Positions 1 to 8,052 are shown, numbered from the stretch's first letter. The stretch is 64,000 nucleotides of DNA from an uncultured bacterium (GCA_937863415.1 CALMFC010000014.1:1-64000); one strand, 5' to 3'. Made by a program: numbers and translations. Notes: a model not told the origin generated them from the sequence alone.

Positions 1-830
1 GTGTAGGTGGCGGGGGGTTCGCCTGCAGCCGGAGGGCCCTCAGGGTCTTTCTGGGCTGGAGCTACGCCGTTTCCACCTGGCTTGTTGTGCCCCTGCACTC
101 CTGGATCACGGTTCGGGCTGTCTTTGCAGACAGGCCAAGTGCCGTGAGGTGTCTCAGGTGGGCAGGGTGGTGCACAACTATTATCTGGACAAGGCGGTGC
201 ACACTGCGTTTCAGAGCAGGGTGGTATCACCGGCTGGAATCCACATTCCAGCCTAAGAGTTACTTTGGTTCCGTCCGGGTGAGTAAACACCAAGGCGGTT
301 CCAGCACTAGAGGTAAACCCCTGGTGAATGGTAACGCTCTTGCCGTCGGTGGTCGGCACCATATAAAGCGAAGGCAAACCTTTTGCCACCGCTTCGATTC
401 CAATTGCCGATTCCGCTTCCTTCTTTTCCATCTTGGCGATGGCAGCCCTCCAGGCTTTGTGGTCCTGGGCGAACTTTGCGGTCGTGGCGTCCATCTCGGA
501 GTACGAGATGAAGCCCCAACTGGCGAAGTGAGCTGATGTCAGTGCCGGGTCGACACAACGGCGATCGTGCAGATTCGTCAGGATTTCATCCTGTTCGGTC
601 TGCTCGATCCTGGGCCCGAAAGCGTATTTCACTTCCTTACCCCCATCGAGGGCGAAGTAGTGAATGCTTCCGTTTGTGCACTGGTCAGAGGCTTGTGCTT
701 CTGAACCACCGTTAGACGGTGGTCCAAAGAGCGAAAATACACCTCCGATGGTTAGTGCAAGAACTACAAGGGCAACGAGAAGCCACCCAAGCAGTCCAGA
801 TTTGTTACGGTTTTTCGATGTTTTCTGCAT
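1..830 (-). CDS. Secreted/membrane-anchored Cys- and Pro-rich protein, 3' end outside window
   Basis: Reading the minus strand from ATG at 830 gives an uninterrupted frame of 276 codons that leaves the window at position 1. The start follows an AAAGG ribosome site. Residues about 12-33 form one hydrophobic segment after a Lys/Arg-rich start, so it is a signal anchor or lipid-free signal peptide. The middle (about 45-180) is globular. The visible C-terminus is low-complexity, with Cys pairs such as CAPPC and a Pro/Gly-rich tail. It is the second gene after the membrane protein at 864-1286 and is probably co-transcribed with it. I do not recognise a family. The layout (short membrane protein plus Pro-rich exported protein in a G+C-rich block next to a tRNA) suggests cargo of an integrated element, possibly a secretion-related surface protein, but that is inference. 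Confidence 0.75.
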   Translation of the reverse strand, partial: MQKTSKNRNKSGLLGWLLVALVVLALTIGGVFSLFGPPSNGGSEAQASDQCTNGSIHYFALDGGKEVKYAFGPRIEQTEQDEILTNLHDRRCVDPALTSAHFASWGFISYSEMDATTAKFAQDHKAWRAAIAKMEKKEAESAIGIEAVAKGLPSLYMVPTTDGKSVTIHQGFTSSAGTALVFTHPDGTKVTLRLECGFQPVIPPCSETQCAPPCPDNSCAPPCPPETPHGTWPVCKDSPNRDPGVQGHNKPGGNGVAPAQKDPEGPPAAGEPPATY

Positions 831-863
831 CGTCTTACCTTTCTGGGTGGGTAGCAACTAGTG

Positions 864-1286
864 CTACGAGGTGGTTTTCTTGCTGTTTGCCTTGTCTTGC
901 ATCTTGCTGACGGCGATCCATAAAACACCAATCGCTCCGAGTGCCCCAAAGATCCACGCCCAAGGGGCGAAGATTGGAATCAGACCGGCCAGAGCGTTGA
1001 AAGTGACTGCTACGACAGCAGCAATCAGAATGACGAGAAGAATCAGGAGAGTTGCTTTCACATTCTCCATCACGTACAGTTCGTCAAGCTTCTTTCTGGC
1101 TGGCGCCGGTTTGCTCGGTGTAGGTGTGGTCGTTGGTAGGACGGAGGTTGCGAGTGCAAGCTCACGATTCAGTTCGACCTCAAGGGTCGCATCTTCCTCT
1201 GCTGCTTGAATCCTTTTCGCCTTCCTCTTGTTCAAACGCTCGATGTCCCTGAGAACGTCGGCTCTTGTCCTGGTGGTTGTTGCCAT
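864..1286 (-). CDS. Small membrane protein with N-terminal charged helix
   Basis: The product is 140 aa. The start is ATG at 1286 because AAAGGAG lies 7 nt upstream on the minus strand; a longer frame to 1373 has no such signal. Residues 1-40 are rich in Arg, Lys and Glu and look like an amphipathic or coiled-coil helix. A Thr/Pro linker follows, then two hydrophobic segments (about 75-100 and 103-122) and a Lys-rich tail ending KKTTS. It precedes the secreted protein ending at position 1 with a short gap and should share its promoter at 1622-1650. No family is recognised. The topology would suit a small inner-membrane component of an export or conjugation apparatus, but nothing in the sequence proves this. 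Confidence 0.7.
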   Translation of the reverse strand: MATTTRTRADVLRDIERLNKRKAKRIQAAEEDATLEVELNRELALATSVLPTTTPTPSKPAPARKKLDELYVMENVKATLLILLVILIAAVVAVTFNALAGLIPIFAPWAWIFGALGAIGVLWIAVSKMQDKANSKKTTS

Positions 1287-1614
1287 GGTATTTCTCCTTT
1301 CCCCCTTGGGATTTATGGTGTGACGGATGTCACGCTTGCTGCCCAGGGGGTTCGGGAGCAGCGCGTCATCCAATCAAATTGATTAACTGGCGCGCTGCTC
1401 CGAACAGAGAAATATCGTTTAAAACATAGATTTTCACACATACCTAAAGAGCCTTAAAGCTCGATCTAGGCGCTGCAAAGTGCAGCGTAATAGGCTAGTT
1501 ATAAACTAACCGATTACGCCACACTCATACAGCCATGAAAAACATGCACTATAATGATCTGACTTGTTAACGATCCTCCGTCGTCTAAAGGTCCTCACAC
1601 CTCGGACAACTGAT
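1287..1614 (-). other. Long structured 5' leader of the minus-strand operon
   Basis: About 330 nt separate the predicted minus-strand transcription start (about 1614) from the ATG at 1286. No gene is visible. The segment holds several inverted repeats: GGAGCAGCGCG at 1355-1365 pairs perfectly with 1391-1401, and CGCTGCA/TGCAGCG form a hairpin around 1471-1487. A long leader with hairpins suggests RNA-level control or a separate small RNA; I do not recognise a riboswitch class. Confidence 0.4.
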
Positions 1615-1621
1615 GGTTCTT

Positions 1622-1650
1622 AATTTACCACAATAACGTTAAAATGTCAA
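1622..1650 (-). promoter_or_regulatory. Sigma70-type promoter for the minus-strand operon
   Basis: On the minus strand TTGACA (1650-1645) is followed after exactly 17 nt by TAAATT (1627-1622). This predicts a start near 1614, divergent from the promoter at 1750. Confidence 0.6.
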
Positions 1651-1694
1651 TGCTTAACACAATAAATATCTAGTAAACACAAGCACTTTCAAAT

Positions 1695-1718
1695 AGACAC
1701 GCTAGATGTAGCGTGTCT
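1695..1718. repeat. Perfect 10-bp inverted repeat between divergent promoters
   Basis: AGACACGCTA (1695-1704) and TAGCGTGTCT (1709-1718) are perfectly complementary with a GATG spacer. It lies between the two divergent promoters (1645 and 1750) and has no T-tract, so an operator is more likely than a terminator. Confidence 0.45.
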
Positions 1719-1749
1719 GAGGATGTAAAAGCACTATATAAGGCACTAT

Positions 1750-1778
1750 TTGACATTAAATGTCAATCAGCGTATATT
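1750..1778 (+). promoter_or_regulatory. Consensus promoter with palindromic operator on its -35 box
   Basis: TTGACA (1750-1755), a 17-nt spacer and TATATT (1773-1778) form a near-consensus promoter for the two small genes at 1846-2315. The palindrome TGACATTAAATGTCA (1751-1765) starts inside the -35 box, so a repressor bound there would block the promoter. Confidence 0.6.
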
Positions 1779-1845
1779 GCATGTCTAAGTGTGATAGAGG
1801 AGACGGGCTCCGATACGCATGATATCCCTGAAAGGGGTGGTCATA

Positions 1846-2007
1846 TTGACCAAAACCGCAAGGAAGCGTCGTAGGGCGAAGGCTATCAAAAGCAAAGCTG
1901 CAAAGAAGCAGGTGAAGCTGATGCCGAGTCCAAAGGGGCGTGACCAGCGACAGGTACGCTGGCTTTCGGCAATCTCCGGTATTCTGGCGATTGAAGGGGG
2001 CGAGTGA
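1846..2007 (+). CDS. Small basic protein of the accessory segment
   Basis: The product is 53 aa. The TTG at 1846 is preferred because AAAGGGG ends 8 nt upstream; an upstream in-frame ATG (1819) lacks this signal. The first half is extremely Lys/Arg-rich (TKTARKRRRAKAIKSKAAKK), which suggests nucleic-acid binding, and the C-terminus is short and acidic. It overlaps the next gene at TGATG, so the two are translationally coupled, under the promoter at 1750. No family is recognised. It could be a small DNA-binding regulator of the element; evidence is limited to composition and coupling. Confidence 0.55.
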   Translation: MTKTARKRRRAKAIKSKAAKKQVKLMPSPKGRDQRQVRWLSAISGILAIEGGE

Positions 2008-2315
2008 TGCCAGAGCACGAGTTCGACGGTCGAATGTACAGCGTCGATGACGAGCTGTACGCCCAATTCGAGCAAATCGCTGGATCTTCGGGTCCGGTGG
2101 AAACCGAGCGAATCAACCAGATGATTAGCGTGTGTGAGACACAATCTCACTATGCCGATCTGTACACCTACCTCATCATGTGGCGAGGGATGATCCCCCC
2201 GCAACTGACTGAGGTATCGTCGAAGACCGACCCAAGTCTTTGTCGCCGCGTGGCACTTGCAGCCTCGAAAATCAGGAGGCAACGCATCGGGTACGAGGCG
2301 CCAGCCTACGGGTAG
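2007..2315 (+). CDS. Hypothetical 102-aa protein
   Basis: ATG at 2007 overlaps the stop of the upstream small basic gene (TGATG). The sequence is mixed helical with an acidic N-terminus (MPEHEFDGRMYSVDDELYAQ), a central Cys/His-containing stretch and a basic end, and no membrane segment. It looks like a soluble regulator or accessory protein of the G+C-rich segment. I do not recognise the family. Transcription should end at the terminator at 2414-2440. Confidence 0.55.
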   Translation: MPEHEFDGRMYSVDDELYAQFEQIAGSSGPVETERINQMISVCETQSHYADLYTYLIMWRGMIPPQLTEVSSKTDPSLCRRVALAASKIRRQRIGYEAPAYG

Positions 2316-2348
2316 CTAGATCCCCCGCCCAAAAGGCATGATCTGCAA

Positions 2349-2440
2349 CTTCGTGGAGCCCTCCCATCACTGGGAGTGCTCCACGAAGGAGAATAATATG
2401 CTATAGTTTATCCGCCCTAGTCAAAGAGGGCTTTTTTTGT
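2349..2440 (+). terminator. Hairpin plus intrinsic terminator closing the accessory operon
   Basis: CTTCGTGGAG (2349-2358) pairs perfectly with 2379-2388. It is followed by GCCCT/AGGGC (2414-2418 and 2427-2431) and a run of seven T (2432-2438), a standard rho-independent terminator. Confidence 0.75.
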
Positions 2441-2490
2441 TACAATCGACGGGCTAATGAGGCGCGATAGTCTTTTAGTAACACTGGTCC

Positions 2491-2549
2491 TCATATGGTC
2501 CCATCGTCTAACGGTTAGGACACCAGGTTTTCATCCTGGCAACCTGGGT
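2491..2549 (+). pseudogene. Truncated tRNA-Glu copy
   Basis: Positions 2491-2549 match 2676-2734 with a single difference over 59 nt. The match covers six bases upstream of the tRNA plus acceptor 5' strand, D-arm, anticodon arm and variable loop. The sequence then diverges where the T-arm should begin and runs into GAACTGCCA-G-TGGCAGTTC, a perfect palindrome. It cannot fold as a tRNA. It is probably a recombination scar from integration at the neighbouring intact gene. Confidence 0.8.
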
Positions 2550-2681
2550 GAGAACTGCCAGTGGCAGTTCGCAAGGCGACTTTCCGATGCGGGCTATGAT
2601 CGCAATCGTGAAATCGCGGGGTCGCGGAACGTGACCGATTCCCTCGCGGAAACGAACCAAACAGTTTACAATTTATCATAT

Positions 2682-2756
2682 GGTCCCATCGTCTAACGGT
2701 TAGGACACCAGGTTTTCATCCTGGCAACCCGGGTTCGATTCCCGGTGGGATCACCA
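2682..2756 (+). tRNA. tRNA-Glu (TTC)
   Basis: A full cloverleaf is visible: acceptor GGTCCCA paired with TGGGATC, D-arm, anticodon stem CCAGG/CCTGG with loop TTTTCAT (anticodon TTC), T-arm with TTCGATT, discriminator A and an encoded CCA. It is flanked by a 5' half-copy (2491-2549) and by a copy of its 3' end (2919-2931), and is followed by a terminator. Confidence 0.95.
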
Positions 2757-2764
2757 ATACAATA

Positions 2765-2789
2765 ACCTCAGCATTAGCTGGGGTTTTTG
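2765..2789 (+). terminator. Terminator after tRNA-Glu
   Basis: ACCTCAGC and GCTGGGGT (one G-T pair, ATTA loop) are followed by five T. Confidence 0.7.
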
Positions 2790-2918
2790 TATTGGCGCTC
2801 CACGCGGCGAATCGAACGTCGCAGGGTTCGAATTCTGTCAAATCTAGGATTTGTACAGAATTTAGTTGATGACAGAATAAGAAGCAAAGCGGATTATTAT
2901 GTCATCTTGCGTTGGACT

Positions 2919-2931
2919 GGTGGGATCACCA
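2919..2931 (+). repeat. 13-bp repeat of the tRNA-Glu 3' end
   Basis: GGTGGGATCACCA is identical to the acceptor 3' strand plus CCA of the tRNA-Glu (2744-2756). It lies 175 bp downstream and could be the core of an attachment site. The match also forms a small palindrome (CTGGTG/CACCAG), so chance is possible. Confidence 0.45.
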
Positions 2932-2974
2932 GTATCAGATGCTATAATTACAAGATGAAACGGGGCTTAAGAAT

Positions 2975-3361
2975 ATGAAAAAGTACATCATAATTATCAT
3001 TGCCGTTGTTACTTTGGTAGCTTTAGGGTTATTTTATTTCTTAAATCAGACTGAAAAAACTACTAATAAAGATCGAAGCGGCACTACTGAAACAGCAAAA
3101 AAAGATGTCAGAGAAGTGGTCTGGAGGCAGTTGTCAGAAAAGCAAAAAAGCGAGATCGTAGGGACTTGGGAGGATGGAAAAGTATCAAAGACTACTTTGA
3201 GTGAAGGAAATGCCATAAGTAGGGTCGGAGATAAATCTTACGTAGGACAGGGGGTTTATCTGATTAATTTTCCATCCAAACTGAACGCTACTATTGGCGA
3301 TGTAATAATTTACGCTGACGTAAAAACCTATAACATCATCGGTTATGGTCTGCGCGACTAG
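2975..3361 (+). CDS. Small exported/membrane-anchored hypothetical protein
   Basis: The product is 128 aa. It begins with MKKYIIIIIAVVTLVALGLF, a typical N-terminal signal anchor without a lipobox Cys. A charged linker (about 25-45) leads to a roughly 80-residue extracellular domain with the segments WRQLSEKQK, GTWEDGKV and VGQGVYLINF. The last part could be a small beta-rich domain. It stands alone between the tRNA-Glu locus and pyk. No family is recognised, and it may belong to the variable material around the tRNA. Confidence 0.65.
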   Translation: MKKYIIIIIAVVTLVALGLFYFLNQTEKTTNKDRSGTTETAKKDVREVVWRQLSEKQKSEIVGTWEDGKVSKTTLSEGNAISRVGDKSYVGQGVYLINFPSKLNATIGDVIIYADVKTYNIIGYGLRD

Positions 3362-3409
3362 GCAGTAGTCAGTGTCCCACCGTCTAAGTAAAGTGCTACA
3401 ATTAAACAT

Positions 3410-4825
3410 ATGGGTGTAATTTTTAAAAGAACAAAAATCCTAGCAACCTTAGGGCCACCAACAAACAGCGCTGAGATGATTGAAAAACTGGCCATCGCTG
3501 GTGTAAATGGTTTTCGGCTTAATTTTAGTCACGGTACTTACGAAGAGCGTGACGAACAGATTAAATGGATCCGCGAAGCGACAAGTAAAACCGGTAAACC
3601 TGTCGCAATTTTACAAGATTTACAGGGTCCAAAAATCCGACTTGGGATTTTAAACGAGAATGTCGATGTCCATACTGGCGACGAAATAACACTAGAATAT
3701 AAAGCCGAACATAGCGGCATGACTTTCCCTGTGCAGTATAATCTGGCCGAAAAGGTAAAAGTGGGCGAGCCAATCTATATATTTGATGGCAAAATCCGCA
3801 CAGTTGTGATTGATATTCCGACTGATACGGCCATTAAATTACGGGTCGAAAACGACGGCACGCTTATGAGCAATAAGGGTATTAATTTGCCCGATACTGA
3901 TTTTGGTGGTGATATCTTGACAGCCAAAGATATACGGGACGTTGAGTACGGCGCTACCAAAGATATAGACTACGTAGCGCTTAGCTTTGTACAGAGTGCG
4001 GAAGACATTCATAATTTACGTCAAATGCTAGTAGGGCTTGGGTCAGATGCTCAAATTATTGCCAAGATTGAGACCAAGGCAGCTATTGTCGACAAAACTT
4101 TAGCGGAAATTATTCGAGCTAGCGATGGCGTCATGGTCGCAAGAGGTGATCTGGCAGTTGAAGCCGGTGCCGAGGTGGTACCGATTGTTCAGCGACGTAT
4201 TATTTCGCTTTGCCGAAGGCACGGTAAATTAAGTATAGTTGCAACTCAGATGATGGCCAGTATGGTTGATGCGCCCGAACCGACACGGGCAGAGGTAAGT
4301 GATGTATCGAACGCTGTTGTTCAGGGTGCAGACACAGTTATGCTGTCTGATGAAACAGCCAATGGTAAATTCCCGATCGAGGCTGTGATGGCAATGAAAA
4401 AGACAATCCTATACACCCAAGAGCACGAACCAGTTGATTTAATTCATGATCCATCTTTAAGTAACAAAAAGCAACTAGATGCGATTAGTGTTACTGCGGT
4501 TAAGCTGGCTGAGCAGTTGGGGGTAGATGCCATTGTTGCTGAAACCAAATCTGGGGCAACAGCTGATAATATCGCAGCCCACAGACCGAATATGCCAATT
4601 ATCAGTGTGACTAGTGAGCTTCGGACGGCTCAGCAATTGTCGCTTAGTTATGCTAATCGCAGTTATGTACGGCCAGACAGCGAAGAAGCTGGCTACGAGA
4701 TTGCTCAGGAGCTTAAAGATACTGGATACTTTGGCGAAGGTTCAGCTACGGTTATTATTGTGAGTGGTGCTCAGCCGGGTATTATTGGTATGACAGATAC
4801 GATAAAAGTTCGGGTGATAGAATAA
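3410..4825 (+). CDS. pyk: Pyruvate kinase
   Basis: The product is 471 aa, the usual bacterial length. It converts phosphoenolpyruvate and ADP to pyruvate and ATP in the cytoplasm. Visible signatures are the N-terminal TKILATLGPPTN, the substrate loop GFRLNFSHGT, the ligands near residues 215-245 (IIAKIETKAAIV, VARGDLAVE) and IVATQMMASM. A B-domain lies at about 70-165 and the C-terminal regulatory domain after about 350. It is the first gene of a pyk-pgk-tpiA block encoding lower glycolysis. TACAAT at 3397-3402 lies 7 nt before the ATG and there is no Shine-Dalgarno site, so the mRNA is predicted to be leaderless. Confidence 0.97.
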   Translation: MGVIFKRTKILATLGPPTNSAEMIEKLAIAGVNGFRLNFSHGTYEERDEQIKWIREATSKTGKPVAILQDLQGPKIRLGILNENVDVHTGDEITLEYKAEHSGMTFPVQYNLAEKVKVGEPIYIFDGKIRTVVIDIPTDTAIKLRVENDGTLMSNKGINLPDTDFGGDILTAKDIRDVEYGATKDIDYVALSFVQSAEDIHNLRQMLVGLGSDAQIIAKIETKAAIVDKTLAEIIRASDGVMVARGDLAVEAGAEVVPIVQRRIISLCRRHGKLSIVATQMMASMVDAPEPTRAEVSDVSNAVVQGADTVMLSDETANGKFPIEAVMAMKKTILYTQEHEPVDLIHDPSLSNKKQLDAISVTAVKLAEQLGVDAIVAETKSGATADNIAAHRPNMPIISVTSELRTAQQLSLSYANRSYVRPDSEEAGYEIAQELKDTGYFGEGSATVIIVSGAQPGIIGMTDTIKVRVIE

Positions 4826-4838
4826 TAAAAAGGTGGGC

Positions 4839-6065
4839 ATGACATTCTTTAAACTGACAATTCGCGATATTCCGATTGAAAACCACACAGTTTTGGTGCG
4901 GGCTGATTACAATGTTCCATTAAACGACAAGGGTGCAATTAGTGACGATTTACGAATTAGAGCAAGCCTGTCAACACTTGAGTATTTACTAGATCACCAC
5001 TGTAAAATTGTCATCATAAGTCACCTCGGGCGTCCCGACGGTAAACAAAAGAAATATAGTCTTGAGCCTGTGGCCGACAGATTAGCAAAGCTTTTGAAGC
5101 GAGACGTCAGGTTTGTGCCCGATACGATTGGCGACAGAGTATATCAGGCTGTGAAACGTGCTCCAGGTACCAGTATTACAATGCTTGAAAATTTGCGATT
5201 TTATCCCGAGGAAGAGGCGGATGACTTTGACTTTGCCGCCAAAATTGCCAAAAGCACGGGTGCACGCTATTTCGTCCAAGACGGGTTTGGTGTGGTTCAT
5301 CGGGCGCACGCCAGTACCCATGCTATTACGATGTATATTCCAGGGGTGGCTGGGTTGTTGCTCGAAAAAGAGTACACAACTATAACAGAGGCGATGGATT
5401 CTCCTAAGCGACCGTTTGTGGCGGTAATGGGCGGCGCAAAAGTCAGTGATAAAATCGCAGTTATTGAACGCTTTGTTCAGATTGCTGACAAAATTATAAT
5501 TGGTGGAGCAATGGCCAACACATTCTTAGCCCACAAGGGTATATCGGTGGGTGCAAGCAAGGTTGAAGCAGACCAAAAGACAGTTCTAAATCATATTTAC
5601 GCTAAAGATCGCGAGAAGGTTGGCGAAGGGCACGAGGACGATTTTATTATTTTGCCAACGGATGTAGCGGTGGCTGACAAGATAGAGCCAAACGCAAAGA
5701 GACGCGTTGTGGCGCTACCAGACATAACCTCTGGCGATATCGTACTAGATATAGGCGACAAGACCATTGAACGGGTGGTGGACGCTATCAAGCCAGCCAG
5801 GACTGTAATTTGGAATGGAACGCTTGGGTATGCTGAAATTCCAGCCTTTGCCCACGGTTCGGCGCGATTAGCATTGGCACTTGCCTCTCAGCCTAACACG
5901 ACATCGATTATAGGCGGTGGTGACACGGCAGACTTTGTTATTAAGTGGGACGGGAACGACGGGGCTAGCTTTACTCACGTTTCTACTGGCGGCGGAGCAA
6001 GTTTGGAATTAATGGCCGGCGAACACCTACCAGGAGTCGAAAGTTTACTAGACGCTCATGGGTAA
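4839..6065 (+). CDS. pgk: Phosphoglycerate kinase
   Basis: The product is 408 aa. It makes ATP from 1,3-bisphosphoglycerate. The N-terminal substrate motif VRADYNVPLND, SHLGRPDGK, the hinge region GGAKVSDKI (about 197) and the nucleotide motif GGGDTADFV near the C-terminus are all present. I start at ATG 4839 because AAAAGG precedes it; a GTG at 4833 overlaps that ribosome site. It is 13 nt downstream of pyk, so the two are in one operon. The length is slightly above the usual ~395 aa, with no obvious insertion. Confidence 0.97.
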   Translation: MTFFKLTIRDIPIENHTVLVRADYNVPLNDKGAISDDLRIRASLSTLEYLLDHHCKIVIISHLGRPDGKQKKYSLEPVADRLAKLLKRDVRFVPDTIGDRVYQAVKRAPGTSITMLENLRFYPEEEADDFDFAAKIAKSTGARYFVQDGFGVVHRAHASTHAITMYIPGVAGLLLEKEYTTITEAMDSPKRPFVAVMGGAKVSDKIAVIERFVQIADKIIIGGAMANTFLAHKGISVGASKVEADQKTVLNHIYAKDREKVGEGHEDDFIILPTDVAVADKIEPNAKRRVVALPDITSGDIVLDIGDKTIERVVDAIKPARTVIWNGTLGYAEIPAFAHGSARLALALASQPNTTSIIGGGDTADFVIKWDGNDGASFTHVSTGGGASLELMAGEHLPGVESLLDAHG

Positions 6066-6107
6066 ATAGGGTACACTAAAATTAATAAACATAAGTGAAA
6101 TAGGGTG

Positions 6108-6893
6108 ATGGCACGCGACAAAAAACTTATCGTCGGTAACTGGAAGATGAACCTCAACATGCAAGAGGCGAGTTTGTATTTGCATCAGTTAGCTAAACTT
6201 ATCAAAACCCGTCGTGACGTCGAGGTTATACTGGCGCCGACTACTTTGACTCTGCAGTCATTAAGTTTGCAGGTTAATGGTCGTCAGTTTAAATTAGCCG
6301 CTCAAAACTTCTATTGGCGAGATCACGGAGCTTATACAGGCGAAGTATCAGCCACTCAACTACGCGGCATCGTGTCGTACGGATTGGTTGGACACTCTGA
6401 ACGTCGTCATATCTTTAATGAAGACGATAAAGATATGCGCAACAAAGTTGAAGCAGCCATTCGTAATAGGATTAGACCGATACTGTGTATTGGCGAGACT
6501 GCCTGGGAGCGGTCGAGTGGTGAGACGCATGATGTCATTCATGATCAATTAATTGGTGGACTCTCTAATGTTACTAGCGATGAATTAGAAGAAGTGGTGA
6601 TTGCATATGAGCCCGTTTGGGCAATTGGCACGGGTCAAAACGCCATGCCTGATGACGTAACCTCTGCCATTAAGGCGATTCGCAGTCAGATCAAGCATCT
6701 GTATGGGGCTAAGGCATCAGAGAATATCCAGGTGCTTTACGGCGGCAGCGTAACGGCTGATAGTGCGGCTGATTACTTGGCCTTGCCGGAGGTAGACGGG
6801 CTACTTATCGGTGGCGCCAGTCTAGATGCACATGCATTTAATGAGATTGTTAAAAAAGCACATAAGGGCTCGGCTGATGCCGATAAAGATTAG
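6108..6893 (+). CDS. tpiA: Triosephosphate isomerase
   Basis: The product is 261 aa. It interconverts dihydroxyacetone phosphate and glyceraldehyde 3-phosphate. Seen directly are GNWKMNL (catalytic Lys), GHSERR (catalytic His), AYEPVWAIGTG (catalytic Glu, followed by the flexible loop) and the phosphate-binding GGSV and LIGGASL. ATG 6108 is chosen over GTG 6105. It is third in the pyk-pgk-tpiA block with a short gap. No anomaly is seen. Confidence 0.97.
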   Translation: MARDKKLIVGNWKMNLNMQEASLYLHQLAKLIKTRRDVEVILAPTTLTLQSLSLQVNGRQFKLAAQNFYWRDHGAYTGEVSATQLRGIVSYGLVGHSERRHIFNEDDKDMRNKVEAAIRNRIRPILCIGETAWERSSGETHDVIHDQLIGGLSNVTSDELEEVVIAYEPVWAIGTGQNAMPDDVTSAIKAIRSQIKHLYGAKASENIQVLYGGSVTADSAADYLALPEVDGLLIGGASLDAHAFNEIVKKAHKGSADADKD

Positions 6894-6900
6894 GGGTTAA

Positions 6901-7953
6901 ATGGTGAAAGAATTTGATTTTGACGAACTAGACAGGGCAGTAAACTCACTTATTAGTCCGACCACAGCTAAACCAGACTCCCCTGCTCCGGCAAATCCGA
7001 GTGTTGACGAAAATACAACACCTGCAATTAACCCAAACTCAACACCTGATCCGTCGTCCGCACCAGTCCCCAACTCCCCTACTCCCACCCCTGTTACCCC
7101 TGTAACAAATAATTCAATAGTTGAAAAGCGACAGTCTGGTAGGTTTATGGACGTAGTGCATCCGTCTTCGGACATGAAAACAGCTACAAACTCTACCCCT
7201 GCTCCTAGGTCGCGCGATGAAATAAAAGTGGCTCCAAGGGGTGGTGAACCAGCGACTCCAGTAGCTTCACCAGCTACAGATAATGTATGGTCGGATCCAA
7301 TAGATTACAGTACATCCAAAGAGCCAGCTAAACCAGCCGAGTCATCAAGCCCTGCAGAGGCAACAAAACCCGAGGTAGAACCACAAATAACACCCGAATT
7401 AACGGTGGACGAGTCGTTGAATGCCGCTAGTTCAAATTCACCGTTCTTGCCAGACGCCAAGGTTGAAAAACGACCGCTTGGGGCTTTTTCGAGCGAACAT
7501 TCTAATGAAACCCCAAAGCCAGCAGAAGCACCAACTACAGATAACAAACCTGCGAATGACACCCCTACTACCCCCGAGGATAAAAAGCCTGTTGATGATC
7601 AACCGCTAGGTCCAGTTGGGCACGATGAAGTCGACACACCACTGCCCGCTGAGTTACAAGATAACGTACTGTCAATCGAAGCCGACAGCACTACACCCGC
7701 TACTTTAGACACAACAACTCGCGATGAAGAACCGGTTGGTCCAACATCAATTACTCAGCAGTACACTGCGACCCCTAGCACAAACAAGGAAAAACCGGGT
7801 GAGATTTATGACACCAAAGCCTATCACAAAGCCCTCAAGACCCCCCCTAAAAAGAAGTCTAGTTGGTGGTTGGTGGTTTGGATTGTCCTGTTACTTGTAG
7901 TTGGTGCCGGGGCCGGCGCAGCTATTTATTATTTCGTTTTACCAGCATTATAG
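6901..7953 (+). CDS. Pro/Thr-rich tail-anchored membrane protein
   Basis: The product is 350 aa. A short structured N-terminus (FDFDELDRAVNSLI) precedes about 270 residues of disordered Pro/Thr/Ser/Glu-rich sequence. Four loosely repeated short motifs lie within it: VEKRQSGRFMD, VEKRPLGAFSS, DDQPLGPVG and DEEPVGPTS. The C-terminus is basic (PPKKKSSWW) followed by one transmembrane helix (about 323-346) and no further domain, so the bulk is expected on the cytoplasmic side, like a tail-anchored adaptor. The four linear motifs suggest docking sites for a partner. It follows tpiA by 7 nt and may be co-transcribed. I do not recognise a named family. Confidence 0.75.
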   Translation: MVKEFDFDELDRAVNSLISPTTAKPDSPAPANPSVDENTTPAINPNSTPDPSSAPVPNSPTPTPVTPVTNNSIVEKRQSGRFMDVVHPSSDMKTATNSTPAPRSRDEIKVAPRGGEPATPVASPATDNVWSDPIDYSTSKEPAKPAESSSPAEATKPEVEPQITPELTVDESLNAASSNSPFLPDAKVEKRPLGAFSSEHSNETPKPAEAPTTDNKPANDTPTTPEDKKPVDDQPLGPVGHDEVDTPLPAELQDNVLSIEADSTTPATLDTTTRDEEPVGPTSITQQYTATPSTNKEKPGEIYDTKAYHKALKTPPKKKSSWWLVVWIVLLLVVGAGAGAAIYYFVLPAL

Positions 7954-8052
7954 GACTGCAATTCACAATTTATCAGTTCACAGTTTATAAATTAGTTTTC
8001 AGTTTTCAATTTTCAAATAGAAACTGGAGAGGCGTTTGGTGGTTGGGTGTAG

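Noticed and set aside
87-536. Plus-strand 149-codon frame at the window start
   Set aside because: It is antisense to the secreted Cys/Pro-rich gene, which has a start, ribosome site and signal anchor.
1560-1625. tRNA-like word CCGTCGTCTAAAGGT in the divergent region
   Set aside because: It resembles a D-arm only; no anticodon arm or T-arm follows.
1785-2282. Minus-strand 165-codon frame
   Set aside because: It covers two coupled plus-strand genes with a promoter, ribosome site and terminator and has none of its own.
2787-2978. Plus-strand 63-codon frame after tRNA-Glu
   Set aside because: There is no start signal. The region contains a hairpin (AATTCTGTCAAATC with GATTTG and ACAGAATT) and the tRNA 3'-end copy, so it looks like intergenic scar DNA.
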